From NCBI GenBank assembly GCA_902494715.1, contig CABUUJ010000004.1, positions 1 through 62,048 of the forward strand: 62,048 nucleotides of DNA, in the 5' to 3' direction. Within the stretch, counting starts at the first letter, position 1, and every line of letters starts with the position of its first letter. The notes beneath the pieces were generated by a model, which saw only the letters and a program-made list of their open reading frames with translations, had not been told where the DNA came from and made no database searches. Positions 1 to 9,553 of the stretch are shown here, piece after piece. The translations under genes were made by a program, and so were the position numbers. This DNA is from an uncultured Collinsella sp. Its GTDB lineage: Bacteria; Actinomycetota; Coriobacteriia; Coriobacteriales; Coriobacteriaceae.

Positions 1-140
1 GCCTGCCGCCTATGGGGACTGCGGGGCGCGGCCGGCAGCTGCGGCGCGTTGCGCCTGCTGCCTGCGGGGACTTTGGGGTCGATTGGGGTTGTCTGCACAA
101 TTCGCGGTATTATGTTGCGGAGTTTTGAAAGGAGCCGCTG
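1..140. other. Left edge, upstream region of ogt
   Basis: I recognise no gene here. One frame stays open from the window edge to a TGA at 126-128, just before the ogt ribosome binding site, so it could be the tail of a truncated upstream gene, but the peptide matches no family I know. A weak promoter for ogt is possible: TTGGGG near 83-88 and TATTAT at 108-113 with a 19-base gap. Confidence 0.25.
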
Positions 141-719
141 GTGGTCACGACGACATTTGCCTCGCCTTTGGGCGAAATCTTGCTTGCCGCTGATGGCCGC
201 GGTCTGACGGGGCTTTGGTTTGAGGGACAGGAGCACTTTGGCTCCACGCTTCTCAAAGAAGATCCCGAACATGTTGAAGGCGCCGATGCAGTTTCTGGTG
301 CTGGCGGCATGTCGTCGGTGAGTCCGGCAAATGGTGCGGCGTCTTCGGTGCTTGAGCGTTCCTGGGCTTGGCTGAATGCTTATTTTGCGGGGCAGGAGCC
401 TCGGTTTACGCCGCCGTTGCATATGATTGGCACGGCATTTCAGCGTGAGGTTTGGTTTGAGCTGCTCTCTATCCCGCGTGGCGAGGTCGCTACGTATGGC
501 GAGATCGCTCAGCGCGTTGCGGCTCGACATCGTGTGCCGGGAAACGAGGCACCTGTTGTGTCTCCTCGTGCGGTGGGGGCTGCGGTCGCGCGTAATCCCA
601 TTTCGATTATTGTGCCGTGCCATCGCGTGGTTGCCGCCGACGGGTCGCTCAACGGATATGCCGGCGGGCTTGATCGCAAGGAGTGGCTGCTTCGGCTTGA
701 GGGCGCGTACGAGGAATAA
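141..719 (+). CDS. ogt: Methylated-DNA--protein-cysteine S-methyltransferase
   Basis: This suicidal repair protein moves the alkyl group from O6-alkylguanine in DNA to its own cysteine. The 192-residue product carries the family signature IIVPCHRVV, with acceptor Cys160, followed by the usual GYAGGLDRKEWLL tail. The helix-turn-helix part (VATYGEIAQRVA, about residues 116-127) precedes it. The N-terminal part contains an extra Ser/Gly-rich stretch at about residues 42-68 that most family members lack. The start is GTG at 141, chosen because AAAGGAG lies 7 bases upstream. The gene stands alone; the next gene is on the other strand. Confidence 0.93.
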   Translation: MVTTTFASPLGEILLAADGRGLTGLWFEGQEHFGSTLLKEDPEHVEGADAVSGAGGMSSVSPANGAASSVLERSWAWLNAYFAGQEPRFTPPLHMIGTAFQREVWFELLSIPRGEVATYGEIAQRVAARHRVPGNEAPVVSPRAVGAAVARNPISIIVPCHRVVAADGSLNGYAGGLDRKEWLLRLEGAYEE

Positions 720-758
720 CGCTCGAACACTTTGAATAACTAGGACGCCGTGAAAGAA

Positions 759-868
759 CGGGACACGCTTTCCGAATGGAGGCTCAGACGGAAACTACGT
801 CCCGGAATTCCGTTTTAAAGCGGGACACGCTTTCCGAATGGCGTCCCAAGCGGAAACCGTGTCCCGGA
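759..868. repeat. Family F: tandem pair of hairpins
   Basis: Two units sit side by side. Each begins with GGGACACGCTTTCCG (760-774 and 822-836) and ends with a matching right arm (789-803 and 851-865) followed by GGAAT. The second unit pairs in 14 of 15 positions; the first has a few mismatches. The pair lies between the convergent ends of ogt and the CLC gene, so it may also act as a terminator, though no T-run follows. Confidence 0.75.
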
Positions 869-925
869 ATACAGCCTCAGAGTGGGGCGTCGTTTCCGGT
901 TGAGACCACCTGCTTGGACATCTTT

Positions 926-2176
926 CTACGCCCGCTCCTGCAGGGCGTAGATCGATTTGTCCATGTTGAACAGATAAGCCACAACGCAGACGATAAAGAA
1001 CGCCGGCAGATTACCGAAACCGAAGACCTCGCAGCCAATGAGGATCGGCGCGAGCAGCGTGTTGGTGGCGCCGCCAAAGACGGCGGCGTATCCCAGCGCG
1101 GCGCAAAGTTCGACGGGCATGCCGAGGATTCCGGCGAGCACGACGCCAAGGCTCGCTCCGATGGAGAACAACGGCGTCACCTCGCCACCCTGATATCCTG
1201 CGGCAAGCGTGGTAATGGTGAGTGCGAATTTGAGCGCCCAGTCCCAAGGCATGATGGCGTCCTTGCCGTCACCGTTGAGCGCTGCCGATATCAGGTTGGT
1301 ACCAAGTCCGCAGTATCGCCCCTGCCACAGTGCGAACAGAATCGCTGATAGCGCGATGCCCATAACGGCGATTCGTACATAGGGGTTGGGGAGCAGTCGC
1401 GCCGCAAGGGTCTTGGCGTGGGCAAGGCACCAGGCAAAGGCGCCGCCTACCATGCCAAACGCGATACCCAGCACCGCAAGCCGTCCAAGACCGGGGAGAT
1501 CAAGCGCGTATGAGGCGACAACGGCGACTTCGAACTTCTCGAGTCCCAGGGCGCCGGAGGTCATACTTGCGGCGAGCGAGGCCGTAAGCGCGGGAAACAG
1601 CGCGCGGTATTCCATGCGTCCTGCGACCAGTACTTCGATAGCAAAGACCGTGGCAGCAAGAGGCGTTCGAAAGAGCCCGGCAAAGCCAGCGGCCATACCA
1701 ATGAGCAAAAACGTGTTGCCGGGGTTTCGGAAAGGTAGACGCCTGCCGATCCAGTGCGAGACGGTTGCACCAATCTGCACGGCCACGCCCTCGCGCCCCG
1801 CACTGCCGCCAAAGAGGTGCGTCCCCCACGTGCTCAACATAATGAGCGGCACCAAACGCGGGGAGATGGCGTCCTCGCGTCCGTGACCTACGTCAAATAC
1901 CAGGCTCATGCCCCGATCGGTGCCTTTGCCCCAGGTGCGGTAGGAAAATACGATGGCAAAGCCCATGAGGGCGAGGAAGGGAAGGAGCAGTGTGATGTGT
2001 TCGTCGCGGAAGGCGCCGATTGCCAGAAGCACGCGTCCAAAGAGTGCGCAGATGGCGCCAACGATGATGCCGATAGGGATTCCGACGGCACCCATAAGCA
2101 CGAGGCCGCTATAGGTGTTGAGCAAGCGTTTGATTCTGCTCGATACGTTGCTTTCCGACATTTTGTTTTCCGACAC
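926..2176 (-). CDS. CLC-family anion channel/antiporter, CLC-F-like
   Basis: This is a polytopic membrane protein of 416 residues, the usual size for a bacterial CLC. The conserved GGSAGREGVAVQIG (residues 123-136) and GGEVTPLFSIGASLG (about 328-342) correspond to the two anion-path motifs. The wording around the first motif (THLFGGSAGREG) resembles the fluoride/proton antiporter subgroup (CLC-F) more than chloride antiporters such as EcClC, so fluoride export is possible. I found no crcB-type fluoride riboswitch upstream. Translation may begin at GTG 2176 or at an in-frame ATG at 2161. Confidence 0.88.
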   Translation of the reverse strand: MSENKMSESNVSSRIKRLLNTYSGLVLMGAVGIPIGIIVGAICALFGRVLLAIGAFRDEHITLLLPFLALMGFAIVFSYRTWGKGTDRGMSLVFDVGHGREDAISPRLVPLIMLSTWGTHLFGGSAGREGVAVQIGATVSHWIGRRLPFRNPGNTFLLIGMAAGFAGLFRTPLAATVFAIEVLVAGRMEYRALFPALTASLAASMTSGALGLEKFEVAVVASYALDLPGLGRLAVLGIAFGMVGGAFAWCLAHAKTLAARLLPNPYVRIAVMGIALSAILFALWQGRYCGLGTNLISAALNGDGKDAIMPWDWALKFALTITTLAAGYQGGEVTPLFSIGASLGVVLAGILGMPVELCAALGYAAVFGGATNTLLAPILIGCEVFGFGNLPAFFIVCVVAYLFNMDKSIYALQERA

Positions 2177-2197
2177 TTGCTCTCTTGATAGAAAAAG

Positions 2198-2273
2198 AGC
2201 TGGAGTTGCGCATCGTTGAGAGGCTTTCCAGCTTTAGCAAAACAAACTTATAAGATGCGACGGGCCGCGTCAA
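2198..2273 (-). promoter_or_regulatory. Probable promoter and leader hairpin of the CLC gene
   Basis: On the minus strand TTGACG (2268-2273) and TATAAG (2247-2252) are 15 bases apart, which is short but workable. The leader that follows contains AGCTGGA paired with TCCAGCT around a loop of about 22 bases. It does not match the fluoride riboswitch. Confidence 0.35.
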
Positions 2274-2346
2274 GATAATTACCGGACGGCCTAGGAGGCG
2301 GCTGGTTGGCTGGCTTAAAACCTAGCGCGTGAAATGACGCCCCACG

Positions 2347-2985
2347 CTATTCAGCGCGCTTGATAGGATGACGGACCACAGTCTTAAGTTTCTCCGGTGC
2401 ACATTTGCGTGGATCGGAGAGATAGATTTCGTGATGGAAACGGGTGTCTGAGAAGTCGGGGACATAGCCCTGCTCGGCCGTGTATTCATGCATAGCGTCT
2501 ACGGTCGCCGGTTCGTTGTCGTAGGGCCCGGTGTGCATGCATTGGACGCAGAGGCCCTCGTCAACTTTAAGCAGTTCGACGGCGGAAAAGTCCAGTTTCT
2601 TTTTGGTCGTGGCTTCCGCGACTGCCCAGTCAAAGTTATCTCGGGTGACGAAATCGGGCAGGCGAATGCACGAGATAAAGTTGAAATCGTCCTTGCGTAC
2701 ATAATCGATGTCGCCGCTCGGGGAGTCTTGCCACCAGAAACCCTCGAGCGGCGGTACCACAAAGTCGAAATAGCCCTCGATACTCCTTGAGCCTTTCTTC
2801 GACATCTTGACGGTATAGGCGATGCCGTAAAGCAGCGGCAGGGCGTTTTGATACTCGCCACCTTCGGTATTTGGGTCGCCCTTGCCGCGAACGGCAACGT
2901 AGCTCATAGGCGGGACAGTTACGATACTCGGCTTGCTTGCAGGTCTGTAGAGCTCCTTGCATTCCTTCTTAAAGTCGAACGCCAT
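2347..2985 (-). CDS. GyrI-like small-molecule-binding domain protein
   Basis: The 212-residue protein matches the stand-alone GyrI-like (SOUL/BRE superfamily) proteins, recognisable by the opening MAFDFKKECKELYRP, the PPMSYVAVRGKGDPN strand, and the late segment LCVQCMHTGPYDNEPATV. Members bind small hydrophobic molecules, and some hydrolyse or sequester toxic compounds; the ligand here is unknown. It has no signal peptide or membrane segment, so it is cytoplasmic. The start is supported by GAAAGG ahead of the ATG. It is a single gene, transcribed away from the ABC exporter genes that follow. Confidence 0.85.
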   Translation of the reverse strand: MAFDFKKECKELYRPASKPSIVTVPPMSYVAVRGKGDPNTEGGEYQNALPLLYGIAYTVKMSKKGSRSIEGYFDFVVPPLEGFWWQDSPSGDIDYVRKDDFNFISCIRLPDFVTRDNFDWAVAEATTKKKLDFSAVELLKVDEGLCVQCMHTGPYDNEPATVDAMHEYTAEQGYVPDFSDTRFHHEIYLSDPRKCAPEKLKTVVRHPIKRAE

Positions 2986-3156
2986 GTTGGCCGCCTTTCT
3001 GCGTATTGGCCTGCTTAGATAGTGGAATCATATCATAGAAACGAACAGCTGTTCGAATGATTTGGTTGACAGATAGAGATACGTGCGTTGTGTTTGGCGG
3101 TCGGCTTGACCCTGTCGATGATTTCTCTGTCTCCCCGGCGCCTCATCTATGGCTGC

Positions 3157-3202
3157 CGTTTCCCCATATAAAACCTGCCAAAATGAACCTGTCCCTTTTT
3201 GG
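3157..3202 (+). repeat. Family C (REP-like) copy C1, right arm degenerate
   Basis: The copy has the family layout: CGTTTCCCC, ATAAAACCTGCCAAAA, core AACCTGTCCC, then TTTTTGG. The right arm reads GGTCGG instead of GGCAGG, so the hairpin is partly lost. It lies upstream of the ABC exporter genes. Confidence 0.75.
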
Positions 3203-3256
3203 TCGGTGCGAAATGGGTAATACTAAAGAGTTATCCGACCAGATGGGAACCAATCG

Positions 3257-3951
<695 letters not shown>

Positions 3952-3958
<7 letters not shown>

Positions 3959-6729
3959 CGCCCATGGACCAAGACCGCCAAAACAGCCTACGCCGCGACG
4001 CGCAGAACACGGAGCGCGAGCAGGATTTTACGACCTACCGCACTGCCCAAAGCTCAAACGATATGGTGCCGACGGTTTTTCGCCGTGGCATCTACCGCAC
4101 AATCCGAGGCAGTCTTAAGCGCTTTTTGTCAATCGTGGTCATCACCGCGCTTGGCGTGAGCGTGATGTGCGGCCTTAAGGCGGGTTGCGAGGACCTGTGT
4201 GATTCGGTTGATGCCTACTTCGACCAGCAGAATGTCTACGATATCAACGTCCAGTCGACCTATGGCCTGACCGACGATGATCTCGCCGCCATCCAAGAGG
4301 TCGATGGTGTCGAGACGGCCGAGGGCATCTACACCGAGACCGCCTACACCGCCGTGGGTACAACGCGAGAGCGCGTGGTCGTGCAGAGTCTCTCCAAGGA
4401 GAACATCGATCAGCCGGTGCTCGTGAACGGCGATTTGCCCGAGAGCGCCGATGAAGTCGCGGTGACTTCGAAGTTCCTGAAGGCATCGGGCAAGAAAATC
4501 GGCGATACGGTGAGTTTTGCCGCCAATGACGCGAGCTCGTCCAATCAAAGCGCCAAGGACCAGTTTGCCGCGGGCGATTACACCATTACGGCTGAGGTCC
4601 TCGACCCCACTGATGTAAGTTCTGACTCGACAGTCAACGCCTTTCGCGCTGCTTCGGCGGCGGACTATAAGTTCTATGTGAGCGAGGACGCCGCGACATC
4701 TTCTTCCTACTCCGCGGTCCACGTGATCGTCGAGGGAGCCAAGAGCCTCAACTCCTATTCGGATTCCTACGCGGCAAAGATCAATGAGGTCAAGGGCAAT
4801 ATCGAGAAGATCCGCGAGGAGCGTGAGAAAGCGCGCACTCAGGAACTGACGGTCGACACGCCGGCAAGCTTGGATGCGGCCGAGCGCCAGGCGAATATGC
4901 TCTTTGGGATTGAGCAGGACAACATCAATCGCATGGCCGAGGGCAGCGACGAGCGTGCGCAGGCGCAAGCCGACCTGGACCAGCGCCGTGCCGCCGCCGA
5001 CCAGCAGTTTGCCGATGCCCGCGCCGAGCTCTCTGACCTTGGTGAATGCACCTGGTACATCCAGGACCGCGGCAATATCGCAAGCTACTCGAGCGTGGAG
5101 AGCGATAGCTCGTCAATTGAGGCCATCGCCACGGTGTTCCCGTTCATCTTCTTTATCGTCGCCGTGCTCATCAGCCTTACCACCGCCACGCGCATGGTCG
5201 AGGAGGAGCGCACGCTCATCGGCCTGTATAAGGCGCTCGGTTATTCGCGCGGACGTATCCTGTCCAAATACGTGGACTATGCGCTGTGGGCTTGTCTGAT
5301 CGGCGGCGTGCTCGGCAATATCATCGGATTTGTGGGCCTGCCGCTGTTCCTGTTTACGGTGTTCGACGACATGTACTCGCTGCCCCAGATGCTGCTTTCG
5401 TACGACATCGTGTCGTCGATTGTGTCGGTGGCGCTGTTTGCCGTGGGCGTGGTGGGCGCCACGATTATCGCCTGCCGCCACGAGATGGCCGAGACCCCGG
5501 CCTCGCTCATGCGTCCCAAGGCTCCGCGTGCCGGCTCGCGCATCTTGCTTGAGCGCATCGGCTTTATTTGGCGCCGCATGGGCTTTTTGAACAAGGTCAC
5601 TGCACGCAACCTATTCCGCTATAAAAAGCGCGCCTTTATGACCATCTTTGGCATTGCGGGTTGCACCGCGCTTGTGATCTGCGGTATGGGTATTCGCGAC
5701 ACGTCGGTCGCGCTTTCGCCCAAGCAGTATGGGCATATCACGCGCTATGACTTGCTGGCGGTCGCCAATCCCGACGATTTTTCGCAGACGTGCGCGGCGC
5801 TCGACGAGCGAAGCGCAGCCAGGGATTCCGGTGTGACCGTTACTTCGACGCTGCCGATCATGACTGACAACGTTACCTTTACGTTTGGCGGCAAGAGCGA
5901 GACCGTGCAGCTGATCGTGGTGCCCGATGACCGCACGAACGATCTGGACGACTACGTTCGCCTTGAGGATGAGTCCAAAGAGCCGCTGTCTTTGCGTGAC
6001 GGAGACGTGTATCTGAGCAAGAGTTCACAGCTGGTACTGGGGATTCAGCCGGGCGATACGGCGCACGTCCAGGATTCGTCGCTCAATGTTGCTAAGGTCA
6101 AGGTTAGCGACATCTCGCTCAACTATCTGGGCAACACGCTTTACATGACGCAGGGCACCTATGAGCGCGTGTTCGGTCGAAGCGCACGCCTCAACGGTAT
6201 CTTTGTGCTGCTTAAGGGCTCGTCGGCCGACCAGATCGCGTTTAGCAAGAAGCTTAAGAGCGACGGTTGGCTCACCATCTCGAGCACGGCCGAGCATTGG
6301 GAGAACTATGAGGCGAACTTTGCGATTATCAATTCCGTCGTGGTGCTCGTGACCTTTATGGCGGCGTGCCTGTCGTTTGTGGTGGTGTTTACGCTGTCCA
6401 ACACGAATATCTCCGAGCGCGAACGCGAGCTGGCGACCATCAAGGTGCTGGGCTTCCGCCGTGGCGAGGTGCACCATTACGTCAACAAGGAGACGTTGAT
6501 CCTCACGGCAATTGGCGCCGCGCTGGGCGTGCCACTGGGCGGCTTGCTGGCCGAGAGTTTTACGTACATTTTGCAGATGCCGTCGCTGTACTTTGACGTC
6601 GAAGTCGAGCCGCTAAGCTACGTGCTCGCCGTGGTGCTTTCCTTTGGCTTTACGTTTATCGTCAACCTAGCCACCAATCGTACCCTCAACAAGATCGACA
6701 TGGTCGGCGCCCTCAAAAGCGCCGAGTAA
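3952..6729 (+). CDS. FtsX-like ABC transporter permease
   Basis: The 925-residue membrane partner of the upstream ATPase. After a basic cytoplasmic N-terminus comes a membrane segment (about 48-65), a large extracellular domain up to about residue 395 with a helical coiled stretch near 275-360, three membrane segments (about 398-510), a second extracellular domain, and the C-terminal FtsX block (about 790-910) with ERERELATIKVLGF. A similar EERTLIGLYKALGY follows the first block, so the two FtsX domains form an internal duplication. The start is GTG 3952, overlapping the ATPase stop, or ATG 3964. Confidence 0.92.
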
Positions 6730-6780
6730 CCTGCCTGGGATTCAAGCTGTAGCGAGCTGTAATGTACCACAACCGCATTT

Positions 6781-7080
6781 TTGCATAAACCGCCCAGCCG
6801 ATTGCATATTTCGGCGGGGCGGTTGCTTTTTGCCCGCGGGTACCCCAGGGGGCGGCGTGCAAATTCCGGAGTATTCAGCATCCCGGAGCCCGCGTGTGCG
6901 GGAGCGGGCGCACAAAACAGCGCTTAAAGTCCTGATTCTGAGCCCCCAACGCCTCAAGAGCCGCTCGTTTTTTACAGGATGCGGCCCATGGCGCCTGCCT
7001 TTCGCCCAAAATCCAGTATGCAGGTGCCCTCGGCTGCTGAATACTCCAAAAAATGCACGCCGCATCCTACCCCAGGCACC
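6781..7080 (+). repeat. Family A element, copy A1
   Basis: An element of about 300 bp beginning 51 bases after the permease stop. It opens with TGCATAAAC and a terminator-like hairpin (6788-6824), then GGGTACCCC. Long-range arms follow: GCGGCGTGCA (6852-6861) pairs with TGCACGCCGC (7054-7063), and GGAGTATTCAGCA (6868-6880) pairs with TGCTGAATACTCC (7035-7047). An unpaired 6 by 6, A-rich internal loop separates the two stems. Copies A2 and A3 keep this plan. Confidence 0.85.
6788..6830 (+). terminator. Terminator-like hairpin inside A1
   Basis: AACCGCCC (6788-6795) pairs with GGGCGGTT (6817-6824), and the stem is followed by GCTTTTTG. It is placed to end the ABC exporter transcript. The same position in A2 holds a weaker version. 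Confidence 0.7.
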
Positions 7081-7115
7081 CGTAGCTACTCTGCGAGTGC
7101 GTGGCCTAATAGTAA

Positions 7116-7180
7116 GTTGCGGTGGAATAGTTCCTGTTTTATGGCTCTGCTATGCCAAACAGGAACTATTCCACCGCAAC
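7116..7180. repeat. Family B hairpin, copy B1
   Basis: A 24-bp perfect inverted repeat (7116-7139 and 7157-7180) starting GTTGCGGTGGAATAGTTCC, with a 17-base loop. The other copies share the GTTGCGGTG foot but differ further along the arm, with compensating changes. Confidence 0.9.
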
Positions 7181-7365
7181 ATATTGAGAGGGTTCTTGGC
7201 TGTTGTGCGTACTGACATTTGTCATGAAATGGCAGGCCATTAGGGGTTGCTACTCGTAGTTGCGGTAGGGTTGGGGCAGATTCTAACTAGAAATGGTGGT
7301 CGCTACCGGTTGTTCTCGGCATACTCGGCTCATTCGATTACGGTCGCCACATGAAAGGAACTGTC
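7181..7365 (+). promoter_or_regulatory. Leader region of the XRE regulator gene
   Basis: This stretch holds no gene. It contains a half-site resembling family B (GTTGCGGTAGGG near 7260) and a small inverted repeat TGACATTTGTCA (7212-7223) that could be an operator. No convincing promoter hexamers are seen. Confidence 0.3.
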
Positions 7366-8286
7366 ATGGATCTTGCGATGGCACAGCGCCTCGTCGATCG
7401 CCGCAAAGCTGCCGGTCTTTCCCAAGAGGCGCTTGCTGCTCAGCTTGGCGTAAGTCGCCAGGCTGTCAGCAAATGGGAACGCAGCGAATCCTCACCCGAT
7501 ACCGATAACCTTATTGCGCTCGCCGCGCTGTATGGCGTGTCACTGGATGAGTTGCTATATGGGGAAGCGGCTAGCGATGTCGACACCTCGGCCGACGATG
7601 ACGTTGACGCCAATAATTCAGGCGAGTCTGAAGGCGCCGAGTCTTCTACCGAGCACGTGGATTCTGACGGCAAGCCGCTTGTCGACATTTCTCTCGCACG
7701 CGGTATCCATGTTATTGATCCCAACAAAGGCGAAGAGGTCCATGTTGGCTGGAATGGTATCCATGTGGCTAACGAGCGCAAGGGTGAAGAGGTCCATGTC
7801 GGGCCGGGCGGATTGCATATCGATACGCTAGAGGACGATGGACACAGCGTACATACCAATGCCGACGGCACCGTTACCATCGACGGCGAGACCTTTTCGA
7901 GCTGGAAAGAGGCACACGACAAGCTCGACCATCATGGCAAGCATTTCCATACCAAGCTCGGTCGCGCATGGAACAAGTTTCCCTTTCCTGCACTTGTCGT
8001 CCTCGCCTATCTCGCGCTCGGCATCATCTGCGGCACGTGGGGCATGGGGCTCTTTCTGGTCTTTTTGATTCCCGTCTACTATGCGATGGGCGACTTCATC
8101 GACCGACGTCATCTATCTAAGCTAATCGGTAGCGTCTATCCAACAGCCGCCATTGCCTGGTTCCTCTATATGTGGCTTTGCTTGGCGCAGTCCCATCCCG
8201 CATGGGTCATCCTCATCACCATCCCAGTTGTAAAAGCACTCATGCGCTGGTGCCGAAAGCAATGGAAACGCCGCAAACAAGCCTAA
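7366..8286 (+). CDS. XRE-family membrane-anchored regulator with HV repeats
   Basis: The N-terminus is a textbook Cro/CI helix-turn-helix (residues 1-60, SRQAVSKWERSESSPD). An acidic linker follows, then three related segments built on GIHV/GEEVHVG (about 105-150), which probably form a short beta-solenoid, and at the C-terminus three membrane spans (about 215-290) with a basic tail. The protein would sit in the membrane with its DNA-binding domain inside the cell and probably senses envelope state. Start ATG 7366 is chosen because GAAAGGA lies just upstream; an earlier in-frame ATG at 7351 would overlap that site. The 306-residue gene is flanked on both sides by family B hairpins. Confidence 0.85.
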   Translation: MDLAMAQRLVDRRKAAGLSQEALAAQLGVSRQAVSKWERSESSPDTDNLIALAALYGVSLDELLYGEAASDVDTSADDDVDANNSGESEGAESSTEHVDSDGKPLVDISLARGIHVIDPNKGEEVHVGWNGIHVANERKGEEVHVGPGGLHIDTLEDDGHSVHTNADGTVTIDGETFSSWKEAHDKLDHHGKHFHTKLGRAWNKFPFPALVVLAYLALGIICGTWGMGLFLVFLIPVYYAMGDFIDRRHLSKLIGSVYPTAAIAWFLYMWLCLAQSHPAWVILITIPVVKALMRWCRKQWKRRKQA

Positions 8287-8336
8287 GCCGCTCCAACCCG
8301 TCAGCAATGCTTGGCCAACGCCGCTCGCCCCTTCCA

Positions 8337-8402
8337 AGTTGCGGTGAAATACGGACTGTTGAGGACCTTGGAGCGTCTAACAGTCCCTATTTCACCGCAA
8401 CT
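8337..8402. repeat. Family B hairpin, copy B2
   Basis: AGTTGCGGTGAAATA (8337-8351) and its partner (8388-8402) are perfect, followed by one mismatch and eight more pairs (GGACTGTT). The loop is about 18 bases. It lies 50 bases after the XRE stop. Confidence 0.88.
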
Positions 8403-8473
8403 CACGAATGGGGCGGGCAATTCCAGCATGGGAACTGGTATTTAACTCACTGCATGCCAAGAAAAAGGCCGAT

Positions 8474-8597
8474 TTACTACGATGAACTCGATGAGGCCGA
8501 CCACACTCATCTTTTTCAAAAATCGGCAAGCTTTCTACCTGCGGTTTTACTTTCACCCTTTTCGGCACGGTCGAAGGCATTCGAATCATCGTAGTAA
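8474..8597. repeat. 124-bp imperfect inverted repeat
   Basis: TTACTACGATGA (8474-8485) and TCATCGTAGTAA (8586-8597) form perfect ends. The next 10 bases inward also pair in part (GGCCGACC against GGTCGAAGGC). It has the form of a small terminal-inverted-repeat element with no coding content. The rest of 8403-8734 shows nothing else. Confidence 0.6.
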
Positions 8598-8734
8598 TAA
8601 GGCGCATTTTGTAGCAAACGGTTCATTCAAGCTCGAACTCGAAGACCGATGGTCCCCTCATCCACGGCTGCGAGCGAAAATACCAAATAGAATAAAAATC
8701 GAATGGCTAAGTCTGTATGGCGAATGGAGGCAAT

Positions 8735-9064
8735 ATGGGCGAGGTAACTGAAAGCGACTGGAAGCTGTTTAAGGAGCTGCTCCCAAAATGGCAAGAAAGC
8801 TATATGGAAATGCTCATCGGCCAATACATCAAGATGCTAAACGGCGACAGCGAAGCGTCTAGTAGTTTTTGGGCGCTAGAAGAGCGCATCAATAGGGACA
8901 AGCTGTCCTCGGGAGTGCTAGCAAACGATATTCGCCGCAGCACCATGCATTATGAGATTGCCAACTTGCTTTCCGATAACGTGATCACGCTCGGCGACCT
9001 TGACGGTTTCACCGAAGACATTAAGGGCTACGCACGACGTTGCATCGGTCGGCAAGAACGCTGA
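8735..9064 (+). CDS. Conserved small protein of unknown function
   Basis: This 109-residue soluble protein begins MGEVTESDWKLFKELLPKWQ and continues with a helical region containing FWALEERINRDK. Proteins of this type occur singly in many gut Clostridia and Coriobacteria, and are sometimes labelled multidrug transporter without reason, since there is no membrane segment. I assign no function. Start ATG 8735 is preferred over ATG 8717 because GGAGG lies between them, 4 bases before 8735. The gene sits between family B and family A elements, alone on its transcript. Confidence 0.75.
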   Translation: MGEVTESDWKLFKELLPKWQESYMEMLIGQYIKMLNGDSEASSSFWALEERINRDKLSSGVLANDIRRSTMHYEIANLLSDNVITLGDLDGFTEDIKGYARRCIGRQER

Positions 9065-9092
9065 GCGACATGCGCATCCACAGCCGCTGTAC

Positions 9093-9400
9093 TGCATAAA
9101 CCGCACCGCAAAATGCATATTTCGGCGGGACGGTTGCTTTTTGCCCACGGGTACCCCAGGGGGCGGCGTGCAAATTCCTGAGTTTTCAGCATCCCGGAGC
9201 CCGCGGGTGCGGGAACGGGCGTGCAAAACCGCGTCGAATGCCTTGATTCTGAACTCCCAGTGCCTCAAGAGCTGGTCATTTTTTGCAGAATGCGGTCCGC
9301 GGCGCCTGTCTCTCGCCCAAAATCCAGTATGCAGGCACCCTCGGCTGCTGAATACTCCCAAAAATGCACGCCGCATCCTACCCCGGGCACTTGCAGCAAG
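9093..9400 (+). repeat. Family A element, copy A2
   Basis: This copy starts 29 bases after the small gene and keeps the A plan: TGCATAAACC start, hairpin, GGGTACCCC, GCGGCGTGCA, an internal loop, the imperfect left arm TGAGTTTTCAGCA and the right arm TGCTGAATACTCC (9346-9358). It is roughly 80 percent identical to A1 by eye and has the same orientation. Confidence 0.85.
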
Positions 9401-9433
9401 AAGACGAATAGCCTCGGCGAGTATGTAAACGCA

Positions 9434-9530
9434 GGGCCCTCCGACCCCGCCCGACGATTTCGATTGGCGACCTTTGACGGAGTCAAGGGAGGAGCCTAAT
9501 CGAAATACGTCGGGCGGGGTCGGAGGGCCC
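9434..9530. repeat. Family D nested palindrome, copy D1
   Basis: The outer arms 9434-9465 and 9498-9530 match completely except for one extra base. They begin GGGCCCTCCGACCCCGCCC. Inside is a smaller stem, CCTTTGAC against GTCAAGGG around GGA. It lies 34 bases after A2 and 23 bases before the end of pfkA, which it may help terminate. Confidence 0.9.
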
Positions 9531-9553
9531 GATGGGATGGATTTCAGCCGAGG

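Noticed and set aside
2177..2346. A fluoride riboswitch in front of the CLC gene
   Set aside because: Read on the minus strand, the leader lacks the conserved GGNGATGG and downstream pairing segments of the crcB motif.
6742..7065. An open frame on the minus strand through A1, with a similar one through A2
   Set aside because: The two frames align because the DNA repeats are similar, but many differences change the amino acid, and the frame is lost in A3. GC-rich DNA keeps such frames open by chance.
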